In this document: positions 49,574 to 57,621 of the stretch, one piece after another
Layout of the letters: every line of letters starts with the position of its first letter
How positions within the stretch are numbered: position 1 is the first letter of the stretch
From: Sulfurospirillum barnesii SES-3
Lineage (GTDB): Bacteria; Campylobacterota; Campylobacteria; Campylobacterales; Sulfurospirillaceae
NCBI RefSeq assembly: GCF_000265295.1
Contig: NC_018002.1
Coordinates: 1,054,001-1,118,000 of the forward strand
Direction: 5' to 3'
DNA length: 64,000 nt
Program-made: the position numbers and the translations under genes
Notes under the pieces: model-generated
Told to the model about the DNA's origin: nothing
What the model saw: the letters and a program-made list of their open reading frames with translations, nothing else
Databases searched by the model: none

Positions 49574-51289
49574 TTAGCTGCTGAAGTTACTTTTAAAGGA
49601 AGACTCTTTAGCTATCACAATGGCTTTTTGTTTCTCTTTTTTGTGCATTTCTTTTTCCACAAAGAGGGGTTGGCGTGTTTTATAGTGAAGTCCTGTGTAG
49701 TACATGAGCGTCGAGTAGGTTGAAGGTGTGGGCGTAAAGACTTGGGCTTGTTCGGGGTTGATTTTTAAAACCTGTGACGCAAACTGTTTGAGCGAGTGCA
49801 TATGGCGCTCATCGCATCCTGGATGTGCCGCAATGAGGTAGTAGGTCAGAAACTGTTTTTTTCCCGATTCTTTGGAGAGTTTATCAAAGAGGGCTTTGAA
49901 CTCCACCAGCGCATTCTTACCAGGTTTACCCATCAGGCTCAAGATTTCATCGTCAATATGTTCAGGCGCAATTTTCATTTGACCACTGGTGTGATGTTCA
50001 ATAATCTCTTTGAGATACGTATAGCCATAGGCTTTATCCTCACTGATTAAATCGTACCGAATCCCTGATGCCACAAAGGCTTTTTTAATATGCGGGAGTG
50101 CTCTGATTTGGCGGAGTAAATCGAGCTGTTTTTTATGGGTTGGTTTAAGCGCTTTGCATATTTTTGGAAACATACAACTTTTTGTTTCACAGCTTCCTTT
50201 GCTCAGCTTTTTCTCACACTCATAACCGTACATATTTGCCGTAGGACCTCCTAAATCGGAGATGATTCCTTTAAAATCTTTATACGTTGCAAAATGTTTG
50301 GCTTCATTGACAATGGAAGCGGTTGATCGGGAACGAATGGTTCTGCCTTGATGCACGCTAATGGCACAAAAATTACACTCACCATAACAGCCTTGATGGG
50401 TTGAAATGGAAAATTTAATGGTCTCTAACGCTTTAATAGCACCCATTTTTTTGTAGTAAGGATGGGCATCTCGCATAAAAGGTAAAGCACTTACTTCATC
50501 CATCTCTTCCGTGGTCAAATAGAGTGCGGGTGGATTTTGAATGAGGTAACGGGTATCGACTTTTTGACAAAGACCTTTAGCGCTTAAAGGGTCATTATTG
50601 TGGTAAAAAAGGTCAAACATATCCATAAATTTGAGTTTATCTGCTACACATTCATCATGGCTTGGAAGAGCGATATACGACTCTTTTGGTTCTTTTGAAA
50701 GGTAGGAAAGTCCTTTTACATGTAAAGGTTTTTCACCGTTTTGAAGCGCATTGGCAAACTCTAAAATGCTCTTATCGGACATTCCATAGAGCAAATAATC
50801 GGCTTTGGCATCAAACAAAATGGGTTTTCGAAGTTTATTGCTCCAAAAGTCATAGTGCGTGACACGCCTTAGGCTTGCTTCAATGCCTCCTAACATAATG
50901 GGCGCAGTCTCTTTAAAGCATTGACGAATAAGATTTGTATAGACTAAACTGGCACGATCAGGACGTTTGTTGTTAATGCCTCCTGGCGTGTAGTCATCAG
51001 AATTGCGAAATTTTTTTGTTGCGGTATAGTTAGAAACCATGGAGTCTACACTACCGCCACTTACACCCCAAAAAAGCTTTGGCTCACCCAAACGTGAAAT
51101 ATCCTCTTTACATGTAACATCAGGCTGAGCGATAATGCCTACTGTATATCCTGCTTTTTCTAAAATACGCCCCACAACAGAAACCCCCATATATGGGCTA
51201 TCAATATATGCGTCTGAAGTAATGAGAATCACATCAAGTTGCTCCCATCCTCGTTGGTGCATTTCTTCTTGGGTTGTGGGTAAAAACAT
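49574..51289 (-). CDS. YgiQ-family radical SAM protein
   Basis: A protein of about 571 residues. It has an N-terminal cobalamin-binding-like region (WEQLDVILITSDAYIDSPYMGVSVVGRILEKAGYTVGIIAQPD), a radical SAM core with CYGECNFC, and long family-specific stretches (LGGIEASLRRVTHYDFWSNKLR, SISTHQGCYG, RSRSTASIVNEA, KIAPEHIDDEILSLMGKPG). The biochemical role of YgiQ is not known to me. The ATG at 51289 follows AGGA by 6 bp; the frame is open 15 codons further. Confidence 0.9.
   Translation of the reverse strand: MFLPTTQEEMHQRGWEQLDVILITSDAYIDSPYMGVSVVGRILEKAGYTVGIIAQPDVTCKEDISRLGEPKLFWGVSGGSVDSMVSNYTATKKFRNSDDYTPGGINNKRPDRASLVYTNLIRQCFKETAPIMLGGIEASLRRVTHYDFWSNKLRKPILFDAKADYLLYGMSDKSILEFANALQNGEKPLHVKGLSYLSKEPKESYIALPSHDECVADKLKFMDMFDLFYHNNDPLSAKGLCQKVDTRYLIQNPPALYLTTEEMDEVSALPFMRDAHPYYKKMGAIKALETIKFSISTHQGCYGECNFCAISVHQGRTIRSRSTASIVNEAKHFATYKDFKGIISDLGGPTANMYGYECEKKLSKGSCETKSCMFPKICKALKPTHKKQLDLLRQIRALPHIKKAFVASGIRYDLISEDKAYGYTYLKEIIEHHTSGQMKIAPEHIDDEILSLMGKPGKNALVEFKALFDKLSKESGKKQFLTYYLIAAHPGCDERHMHSLKQFASQVLKINPEQAQVFTPTPSTYSTLMYYTGLHYKTRQPLFVEKEMHKKEKQKAIVIAKESSFKSNFSS
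50715..50726. repeat. TTTACATGTAAA palindrome, copy 27
   Basis: In the YgiQ-type gene, read as PLHVKGLS. Confidence 0.95.
51108..51117. repeat. TTACATGTAA palindrome, copy 28
   Basis: In the YgiQ-type gene near its 5' end, read as DVTCKEDI. Confidence 0.95.
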
Positions 51290-51402
51290 GGCTTTCCTAT
51301 GGTCATAAATATAGAGATTAATATAGCACAGCACCCCTATATTTTGGCTTTTTTAAGATTGTTAATAGTAATATCTCAACAATTATCACATGGAGGATAC
51401 GT

Positions 51403-52668
51403 TTGAAAAATTCACTCTATTTTAACATTAAAGTAGAAGAGGGCATCTTCGATAAAATCGTTGCTGAACAAAAGAGCATTGGTTATTACGCACTGCCTGA
51501 ACAAGATATTAGTTATTTGTTAAATTACTTAGAAGAGTTTAAATCTAAAAATGATTATGATGCGATTAAAGATATTGCCATTATTGGTATTGGAGGAAGT
51601 TCTTTAGGGCCTAAAGCTATTTTTAGAGCGTTACAAGGTATTCGTGATTTTGACAAACGCTTGCACCTTTTTGAAAGTACAGACCCTGCGTCCATTCGTT
51701 CCACCCTCAATAAACTCGACATTAAAAATACCCACTTTTTTGTCATCAGCAAATCAGGTACAACCATTGAAACCATTTCGGTTTACAAATACATTCTTTC
51801 ACTTTTAAAAGCAAAAGATATTTCATTGGATTATCGTTTTACCTTTGTCACGGATGATGGTTCAAAACTTGAGGCACACGCTAAGACGTTTAACTCTTTT
51901 GTATTGCATATTCCTGTCAATGTGGGTGGACGTTTTTCGGTTTTAAGTGCAGCAGGTCTTGCGCCACTTTTTCTAGCAGGTGTGGATATTCAGCGTTTAT
52001 TGGATGGGGCAAAAGCGATTAAACAAAGTTTTTTTGAAGATGGTTATATCAAAGAAACTTTGCTTAAAAAAGCGACCTATTATGCGAAAAATTCTATGAA
52101 TTACAACATTAACACGCTTTTTGCCTATTCTGAGAGTTTAGATAGCTTTACGGATTGGTATGTTCAGCTTTGGGGTGAGAGTTTGGGTAAAAAACAGCGT
52201 CACAGTAGTTTTAACGTAGGTCTAACTCCTGTGGGGCTCATTGGTCCTAAAGATCAACACTCTTTCTTACAGCTCATTGTTGAGGGATTGCGTGATAAGA
52301 GTGTCACCGTGCTTAAAATTGAAAATTTTGACGATAAAATTAAAATCCCTGCTATTACGCTCAAAGAGCTTGAAGGGCTCGATTTGATGAATGGCATTGC
52401 ATTTTGTGATTTGATTAATATGCAAGCGGACTCTACGATTGAAGCCTTGTTGGATAAAAAAGATATTCCTGTGGATACCATTACCCTTCAACACATTGAT
52501 GAGGAAAACATTGGAAAGCTAATTTTTTATTATGAGTTACTCACATCACTCGTAGGTCAAATGATGAATGTCAATACCTATGACCAACCAGGTGTTGAGA
52601 GTGGAAAGAAAATTCTCGAGGGTAAATTGATTGAGGAAAAACGAAAAAGTGTTAAAAAGAGTAAATAA
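51403..52668 (+). CDS. pgi: glucose-6-phosphate isomerase
   Basis: A 421-residue isomerase interconverting glucose-6-phosphate and fructose-6-phosphate. Motifs: IGIGGSSLGPKAIFRALQG, VISKSGTTIETISVY, NVGGRFSVLSAAGLAP and the C-terminal YDQPGVESGKK. It is about 130 residues shorter than the E. coli enzyme, as in several Campylobacterota. The start is TTG with GGAGG close upstream. It diverges from the YgiQ-type gene. Confidence 0.94.
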   Translation: MKNSLYFNIKVEEGIFDKIVAEQKSIGYYALPEQDISYLLNYLEEFKSKNDYDAIKDIAIIGIGGSSLGPKAIFRALQGIRDFDKRLHLFESTDPASIRSTLNKLDIKNTHFFVISKSGTTIETISVYKYILSLLKAKDISLDYRFTFVTDDGSKLEAHAKTFNSFVLHIPVNVGGRFSVLSAAGLAPLFLAGVDIQRLLDGAKAIKQSFFEDGYIKETLLKKATYYAKNSMNYNINTLFAYSESLDSFTDWYVQLWGESLGKKQRHSSFNVGLTPVGLIGPKDQHSFLQLIVEGLRDKSVTVLKIENFDDKIKIPAITLKELEGLDLMNGIAFCDLINMQADSTIEALLDKKDIPVDTITLQHIDEENIGKLIFYYELLTSLVGQMMNVNTYDQPGVESGKKILEGKLIEEKRKSVKKSK

Positions 52669-52695
52669 ACTTTGCTAAAAACGCCTCTACCGTTT

Positions 52696-52714
52696 GGCTG
52701 GGAAAATCCCAGCC
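52696..52714. terminator. terminator between pgi and the TerB-like gene
   Basis: A perfect 8-bp GC-rich stem (GGCTGGGA, loop AAA, TCCCAGCC) in the 46-bp gap between the convergent genes. It abuts the TerB-like stop codon. Confidence 0.7.
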
Positions 52715-53113
52715 TTATCTCTCTGTAAAGACCAGTGCTTGCTCATACAGTGCTGAACCTGCTTTCCCCCACATGGAAAAAAGATGCATTTTCGTTTCGT
52801 CAAGTTTAAAGATTTGTGCAATTTTATACATAACTTTATGCTCATAAATACCATATTTATCATCAATGTGCACCAGTACCATTAAAGCAAGAATAGCAAT
52901 TTTTTGACTTTTAGGCGATTTGAAAATTGATAAAAGTGTATCTAAATCAAACAATTCCATATTAATTTCTACATTTTCTATTCCCATTTCTGTGCAGTAT
53001 TCTTCAATGACTTCACGCTCTTTTGGACCATATTCTCCATCAAGTTTTGCCACATATTGTGCCAATTGTAAAAAAGCGAATTTTTCTTCAGATGATAGTT
53101 TCATTAGTAACAC
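52715..53113 (-). CDS. TerB-like helical protein
   Basis: A 132-residue helical protein resembling the TerB/DjlA-N fold (LSSEEKFAFLQLAQYVAKLDGEYGPKEREVIEEYCTEMG, AILALMVLVHIDDKYGIYEHKVMYKIAQIF), with acidic Asp-Gly and Asp-Asp-Lys pairs that bind metals in some TerB domains. The start is GTG at 53113, 6 bp after AAGGAG; an in-frame ATG follows 9 bp later. The function is unknown; tellurite resistance is not implied. Confidence 0.72.
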   Translation of the reverse strand: MLLMKLSSEEKFAFLQLAQYVAKLDGEYGPKEREVIEEYCTEMGIENVEINMELFDLDTLLSIFKSPKSQKIAILALMVLVHIDDKYGIYEHKVMYKIAQIFKLDETKMHLFSMWGKAGSALYEQALVFTER

Positions 53114-53450
53114 AGCTTGCTCCTTAATATATTTTCGCCTGAAAGTATAGTCAAAAAGTGTAAATAGTGGTAAATGGCATTTGGTATAGATGTGTTTACT
53201 TTTATCAATGAATTAAGAAAAAAAAGTCAGTATGATAATTTATATTTTTTTAATACTACACACTTTTTATCCTCTTTTTTTGTTACTTTTTTACTCTCAA
53301 TAGCCTTTAAACCCCTAAATGAAGTAGTCTTACAGCATCTTCTTACAGTAACTTTGGTTTTATGACTATGAAGATTTAGTGAGGTAAACCATTTTTGCCT
53401 TATACTAAAAATTTAAATTGTTCTTGGAAATTTTATACAGGAGAAACTAT
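53114..53450 (+). promoter_or_regulatory. hydrogenase operon upstream region
   Basis: A 337-bp A/T-rich gap without a convincing gene. It contains the dyad GTATGA-N15-TAATAC (53230-53256), similar to a NikR operator, a TATACT box at 53401-53406, and an ACAGGAGA ribosome-binding site before hydA. A 63-codon open frame at 53174 lacks a ribosome-binding site and is not called. Confidence 0.6.
53230..53256. promoter_or_regulatory. possible NikR-binding dyad
   Basis: GTATGA, 15 bp, TAATAC. E. coli NikR binds GTATGA-N16-TCATAC, so the left half is identical and the right half differs at one base with one base less spacing. The site lies about 170 bp upstream of the TATACT box, so its effect on transcription is uncertain. 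Confidence 0.35.
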
Positions 53451-54608
53451 ATGGAACATGCGAAACTTTATGAAAGACTTGCACAAAGACTGAGCAGTCT
53501 TGAGAAGTTCCCTCGTGTCAAAGAGGGTAAATCCATTGCGGCATTAATGGAGGAGAATGGTATTAGCCGTAGAGATTTTATGAAATGGGCAGCGGGCGTT
53601 ACTGCTATGTTATCTCTACCTTCGTCTTTTACTCCATTGATGGCACAAGCTGCTGAACTTACAGATCGTTTACCTGTTGTGTGGTTACACATGGCAGAGT
53701 GTACAGGATGTAGTGAGAGTTTATTACGTTCAGATGCACCAACGATTGATAGTTTGATTTTTGATCATATCTCATTAGAATACCATGAGACACTAATGGT
53801 TGCTTGTGGATGGCAAGCTGAGCATAACTTAGAGAGTGCCATTGAAAAATACAAGGGTAAATTTATCTTGATGGTTGAGGGTGGAATTCCAGCAGGCAGT
53901 AGTGATTTTTACCTAACGGTTGGACCACACGGGCATACAGGTCAAACCACAGCTAAAAAAGCAGCTGATGCAGCTGCCGCTATTTTTGCGATTGGTTCAT
54001 GTTCAAGCTTTGGTGGTATTCAAGCAGCGCACCCCAATCCAACCAATGCGCAACCCATGAGTAAAATTACCAATAAACCTGTGATTAATGTACCAGGCTG
54101 TCCTCCAAGTGAGAAAAACATTGTGGGCAACGTGCTTCATTATCTTCTTTTTGGAACCCTTCCATCATTGGATGCATACAACCGTCCAAAATGGGCGTAT
54201 GGCCTTAGAATTCATGATCTGTGTGAGAGACGTGGTCACTTTGATGCAGGTGAGTTTGTTCAAGAGTTCGGTGATGCAGGTGCTAAAAAAGGCTTCTGTC
54301 TTTATAAAGTAGGCTGTAAAGGACCTTATACGTTTAATAATTGTTCTCGTGAGCGATTTAACCAACATACCTCATGGCCCGTTCAAGCAGGACACGGCTG
54401 TATTGGCTGTTCTGAACCTGGATTTTGGGACAATATGGGACCGTTTGAAGAGCCATTAGGCGATAGACTCTACCATACCGTTTATGGTGAGGGTGCCGAT
54501 AAAACGGCAGATAAAGTCGGTGTTGCGCTTCTAACAGCGACTGCAGTAGGTATTGCGGCTCACGCAGCAATTGCTGCGGTTAAGGGCAGTGGAAAAAGTG
54601 AAGAATAA
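53451..54608 (+). CDS. hydA: [NiFe] uptake hydrogenase small subunit
   Basis: A 385-residue Tat-exported subunit that carries three iron-sulfur clusters and passes electrons from the nickel site to cytochrome b. The twin-arginine motif is SRRDFMKW (Arg40-Arg41) before a hydrophobic stretch and a cleavage region at AQAAE. Cluster-binding motifs include WLHMAECTGCSESLLR, CSSFGGIQAA, VPGCPPSEKN and GCIGCSEPGFWDNMGPF. A hydrophobic C-terminal helix anchors it. ATG at 53451 follows AGGAG. Confidence 0.96.
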   Translation: MEHAKLYERLAQRLSSLEKFPRVKEGKSIAALMEENGISRRDFMKWAAGVTAMLSLPSSFTPLMAQAAELTDRLPVVWLHMAECTGCSESLLRSDAPTIDSLIFDHISLEYHETLMVACGWQAEHNLESAIEKYKGKFILMVEGGIPAGSSDFYLTVGPHGHTGQTTAKKAADAAAAIFAIGSCSSFGGIQAAHPNPTNAQPMSKITNKPVINVPGCPPSEKNIVGNVLHYLLFGTLPSLDAYNRPKWAYGLRIHDLCERRGHFDAGEFVQEFGDAGAKKGFCLYKVGCKGPYTFNNCSRERFNQHTSWPVQAGHGCIGCSEPGFWDNMGPFEEPLGDRLYHTVYGEGADKTADKVGVALLTATAVGIAAHAAIAAVKGSGKSEE

Positions 54609-54623
54609 GAGAAGGATGATTAA

Positions 54624-56372
54624 ATGAGCAAAAGAATCGTAGTTGATCCAATTACCAGAATTGAAGGACACTTGAGGGTTGAAGTCATTGTTGATGACAA
54701 TAATGTGGTTACAGAGGCGTATGCTTCTTCAACTTTATGGAGAGGAATTGAGACCATCCTAAAAGGTCGTGACCCCCGTGATGCTGGTTTTATGACACAA
54801 AGAATTTGTGGTGTGTGTACGTACTCTCACTATAAAGCAGGGATTGCAGCTGTTGAGGATGCTTTAGGCATTGAACCACCTTTAAATGCGAAACTTACCC
54901 GTACACTTATGAACTGTGCACTTTTCTTACACGATCATCCTGTGCATTTTTATCATCTGCATGGACTTGACTGGGTTGATGTGGTCTCAGCACTAAGCGC
55001 AGATCCCCATAAAGCAGCGCAAGAAGCGTTTAAATATACCGATGCACCTATTGCGTGTGGCGCTGATGATTTGGTTGCAACACAAAAAAGAGTCGCTGAG
55101 TTTGTTAAAAAAGGAAATCTTGGACCGTTTGCCAATGCCTATTGGGGACATCCAACGTATAAATTAACACCTGAACAAAATCTGATTGCAGTCTCTCACT
55201 ACCTAAAAGCACTTGAAATGCAACGAACAGCAGCTCAAATGATGGCAGTTTTTGGTGCAAAACAACCGCACCCTCAAAGTTTAACGGTGGGTGGTGTGAC
55301 ATGTGTTATGGATCTACAAACACCGTCTCGTTTGGGTGAGTACATGACAAAATTCAAAGAGATGGCAGAATTTGTTAATCGTGCGTATTATCCTGATGTT
55401 GTGATGGCTGGACTTGCGTATGCAAAAGAACCAAGTGTCACTGCAGGTCTTGGTATCCCAAATTTGTGGACACATAAAGAGTTCCAAATTAATGCCAATG
55501 AATATTTGTTTGACAGTGGTTTAATGATGGGTGAAGATGTCATCGCTCTTGTTACAGGTAAACCATTTAAAGTACAAACCTTAGATGAGAGTAAAATTAC
55601 CGAAGAAGCAACCCATGCATGGTATAAAGATAATGCAGCTTACCATCCGTATGATGGTCGTCAAGAGCCAAATTATACAGGGCTTAAAGATGCTCAGACT
55701 ATCAATGACAAGGGTGTATTGGCTCCAACAAAAGTGGTGGATGAAAAAGGTAAGTATACATGGGTTAAAGCACCACGTTATGATGGTAAACCTCTTCAAG
55801 TAGGACCATTGGCAAATATTGTGGTGAACTACGCTATGGGAAATAAACGTGTTAAAGCGGTGGTAGATAAGTTTTTAAAAGATACAGGTCTGCCTATTAC
55901 AGCGGTTGCTTCAACACTAGGACGTACAGCATGTCGTATGCTTGAGACAAAAGTAATTGCGGATCATGGTTTAGAAGCATTTAATGCCTTGATTCAAAAC
56001 TTAAAGGTCGATGATTCAACCTACACCAGTTATAAAATTGACAAGAACAAAGAGTACAAAGGTCGCTACATTGGCAATGTGCCTCGTGGTGTTCTAAGTC
56101 ACTGGGTTAAAATTAAAAACGGTGTGATTGAAAATTATCAAGCGGTAGTGCCTACAACATGGAATGCAAGTCCAAAAGATGCTAAAGGTGTTAGAGGGTC
56201 TTATGAAGAGTCGTTAATTGGTCTTAAAATTGCAGATCTTTCTCAACCGCTTGAAATTGTAAGAATTATTCACTCTTATGATCCGTGTTTAGCATGTGCT
56301 GTACATGTCATGGATACAAAAGGGAATGAGATGAGCAGTTATAAGGTTAATGTTAGCGGCGCATCTTGCTAA
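54624..56372 (+). CDS. hydB: [NiFe] uptake hydrogenase large subunit
   Basis: A 582-residue catalytic subunit holding the NiFe(CN)2CO centre. The two metal-binding motifs are RICGVC (Cys62, Cys65) and DPCLACAVH (Cys555, Cys558, His561). The 21 residues after His561 are the C-terminal extension normally removed by the maturation protease, here HydD. The subunit follows hydA by 15 bp and is of the membrane-bound, H2-oxidising group 1 type used for fumarate, polysulfide or nitrate respiration in relatives. Confidence 0.97.
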   Translation: MSKRIVVDPITRIEGHLRVEVIVDDNNVVTEAYASSTLWRGIETILKGRDPRDAGFMTQRICGVCTYSHYKAGIAAVEDALGIEPPLNAKLTRTLMNCALFLHDHPVHFYHLHGLDWVDVVSALSADPHKAAQEAFKYTDAPIACGADDLVATQKRVAEFVKKGNLGPFANAYWGHPTYKLTPEQNLIAVSHYLKALEMQRTAAQMMAVFGAKQPHPQSLTVGGVTCVMDLQTPSRLGEYMTKFKEMAEFVNRAYYPDVVMAGLAYAKEPSVTAGLGIPNLWTHKEFQINANEYLFDSGLMMGEDVIALVTGKPFKVQTLDESKITEEATHAWYKDNAAYHPYDGRQEPNYTGLKDAQTINDKGVLAPTKVVDEKGKYTWVKAPRYDGKPLQVGPLANIVVNYAMGNKRVKAVVDKFLKDTGLPITAVASTLGRTACRMLETKVIADHGLEAFNALIQNLKVDDSTYTSYKIDKNKEYKGRYIGNVPRGVLSHWVKIKNGVIENYQAVVPTTWNASPKDAKGVRGSYEESLIGLKIADLSQPLEIVRIIHSYDPCLACAVHVMDTKGNEMSSYKVNVSGASC

Positions 56373-56391
56373 AAGCCGAAGGGAGTCTAAA

Positions 56392-57069
56392 ATGAAACGA
56401 AATATGGAATTTGAATTCTCGGCGGGTCTTCGTTGGACGCACTGGTTACGAGCAATTGCTATGGTGGTGCTCACCGCTACTGGTTTTTATATTGCTTATG
56501 TTTTTGTGACACCAGAAGCATCTGATGAGCCTATTTTATTTTTAAATGCAAAGTTTAGAATGTGGCATGAAATTTTTGGGTTTTTATTGATTGCAATTAC
56601 AATCTATAAAACCTACCTCTTCTTTTTTGATCGTATTAGTTCAAAAGAGAGAATTTCATTGCAAGATTGTTTAAGTCCTACCATATGGATTAAACAGATT
56701 AAATACTACCTCTTTATGGGAGAACATCCTCATCTTAAAGGTGTGTATAATCCTTTGCAATTTGCAGCGTACGCAGGTTTGTATTTTATGATTTTTGTTT
56801 TGTGTCTTACAGGACTGATTTTATATGTACACTCGTATCAAGGTGGAGGTATTGGTCTGTTTTTATACGATTATATGCGACCACTTGAGGCAATGATGGG
56901 TGGTTTGGCAATGGTAAGACAGATTCATCATATCTTTATGTGGGGTATTTTAATTTTCTTACCTATCCATATGTACTTAGCGATGTTTAACTCTGTTATG
57001 GGTAAAGAGGGTGCAATGGATGCTATTATTAGTGGGTATAAGTTTCTTAAAAACGACCACAAACATTAA
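56392..57069 (+). CDS. hydC: hydrogenase cytochrome b subunit
   Basis: A 225-residue di-heme membrane subunit that takes electrons from HydA to menaquinone. Four membrane helices are seen. Likely heme-ligand histidines lie in RWTHWLRAIAMVVLTATGFYIAYVF, WHEIFGFLLIAITIYKTYL, YVHSYQGG and VRQIHHIFMWGILIFLPIHMYLAMF. The ATG at 56392 has GGGAG upstream; an earlier in-frame start would lie inside hydB. Confidence 0.93.
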   Translation: MKRNMEFEFSAGLRWTHWLRAIAMVVLTATGFYIAYVFVTPEASDEPILFLNAKFRMWHEIFGFLLIAITIYKTYLFFFDRISSKERISLQDCLSPTIWIKQIKYYLFMGEHPHLKGVYNPLQFAAYAGLYFMIFVLCLTGLILYVHSYQGGGIGLFLYDYMRPLEAMMGGLAMVRQIHHIFMWGILIFLPIHMYLAMFNSVMGKEGAMDAIISGYKFLKNDHKH

Positions 57070-57081
57070 GCGAGTCTGGGT

Positions 57082-57621
57082 TTGAATGTATTGATTTTAG
57101 GCATTGGCAATGTGATGTTCTCCGACGAAGGTGTCGGAGTTCATCTGTGCCGCCTTGTTGAACAAAAATATGCGTTTTCTTCAGATGAACATACCATTAC
57201 CTTTGTTGATGGTGGTACCCTTGCTGAGAGATTAATCCCTATTATTGCAGAGTATGACTACCTTGTTGTCTTAGATTGTGTGGATGCACGTGATGCAGAA
57301 ATAGGGGATGTTTACTTTTTTGATTTTGAAAATGTTCCAAGTTCCATTACATGGCAAGGAAGTGTGCATGAGGTAGAGATGCTTCAGACCTTATCCATGA
57401 TGGATCTTCTAGGTGATAGACCTCCGACGAAAATTGTGGGTATAATTCCAGAAGTTGTCGATATAACAACCCTTAAAATGACACCTGCGGTTTTAAAGGG
57501 GAGTGAAGTGATGGAAGCGACACTGCTTAAGCATTTAAGTGAGTTAGGATTTTCATATCAGCAAATCAAAAGTCTTGATATTCAAAGTGTTGCTGATGGG
57601 TCTTGTTTGGAGGAGCGATGA
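57082..57621 (+). CDS. hydD: hydrogenase maturation protease
   Basis: A 179-residue endopeptidase of the HyaD/HybD family that removes the C-terminal extension of HydB after nickel insertion. The family motif LILGIGNVMFSDEGVGVHL has the nickel-sensing Glu, the central Asp lies in LDCVDA, and the His in GSVHEVEM completes the site. It starts with TTG, 12 bp after hydC, and overlaps hydE by 4 bp. Confidence 0.93.
   Translation: MNVLILGIGNVMFSDEGVGVHLCRLVEQKYAFSSDEHTITFVDGGTLAERLIPIIAEYDYLVVLDCVDARDAEIGDVYFFDFENVPSSITWQGSVHEVEMLQTLSMMDLLGDRPPTKIVGIIPEVVDITTLKMTPAVLKGSEVMEATLLKHLSELGFSYQQIKSLDIQSVADGSCLEER

Noticed and set aside
53174-53365. 63-codon open frame upstream of hydA
   Set aside because: It lacks a ribosome-binding site, is very A/T-rich and hydrophobic by composition, and lies where regulatory DNA is expected.
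55267-56313. ACATGT sites in hydB (GACATGTG and TACATGTC)
   Set aside because: They lack the flanking TT and AA of the repeat and are explained by coding sequence.
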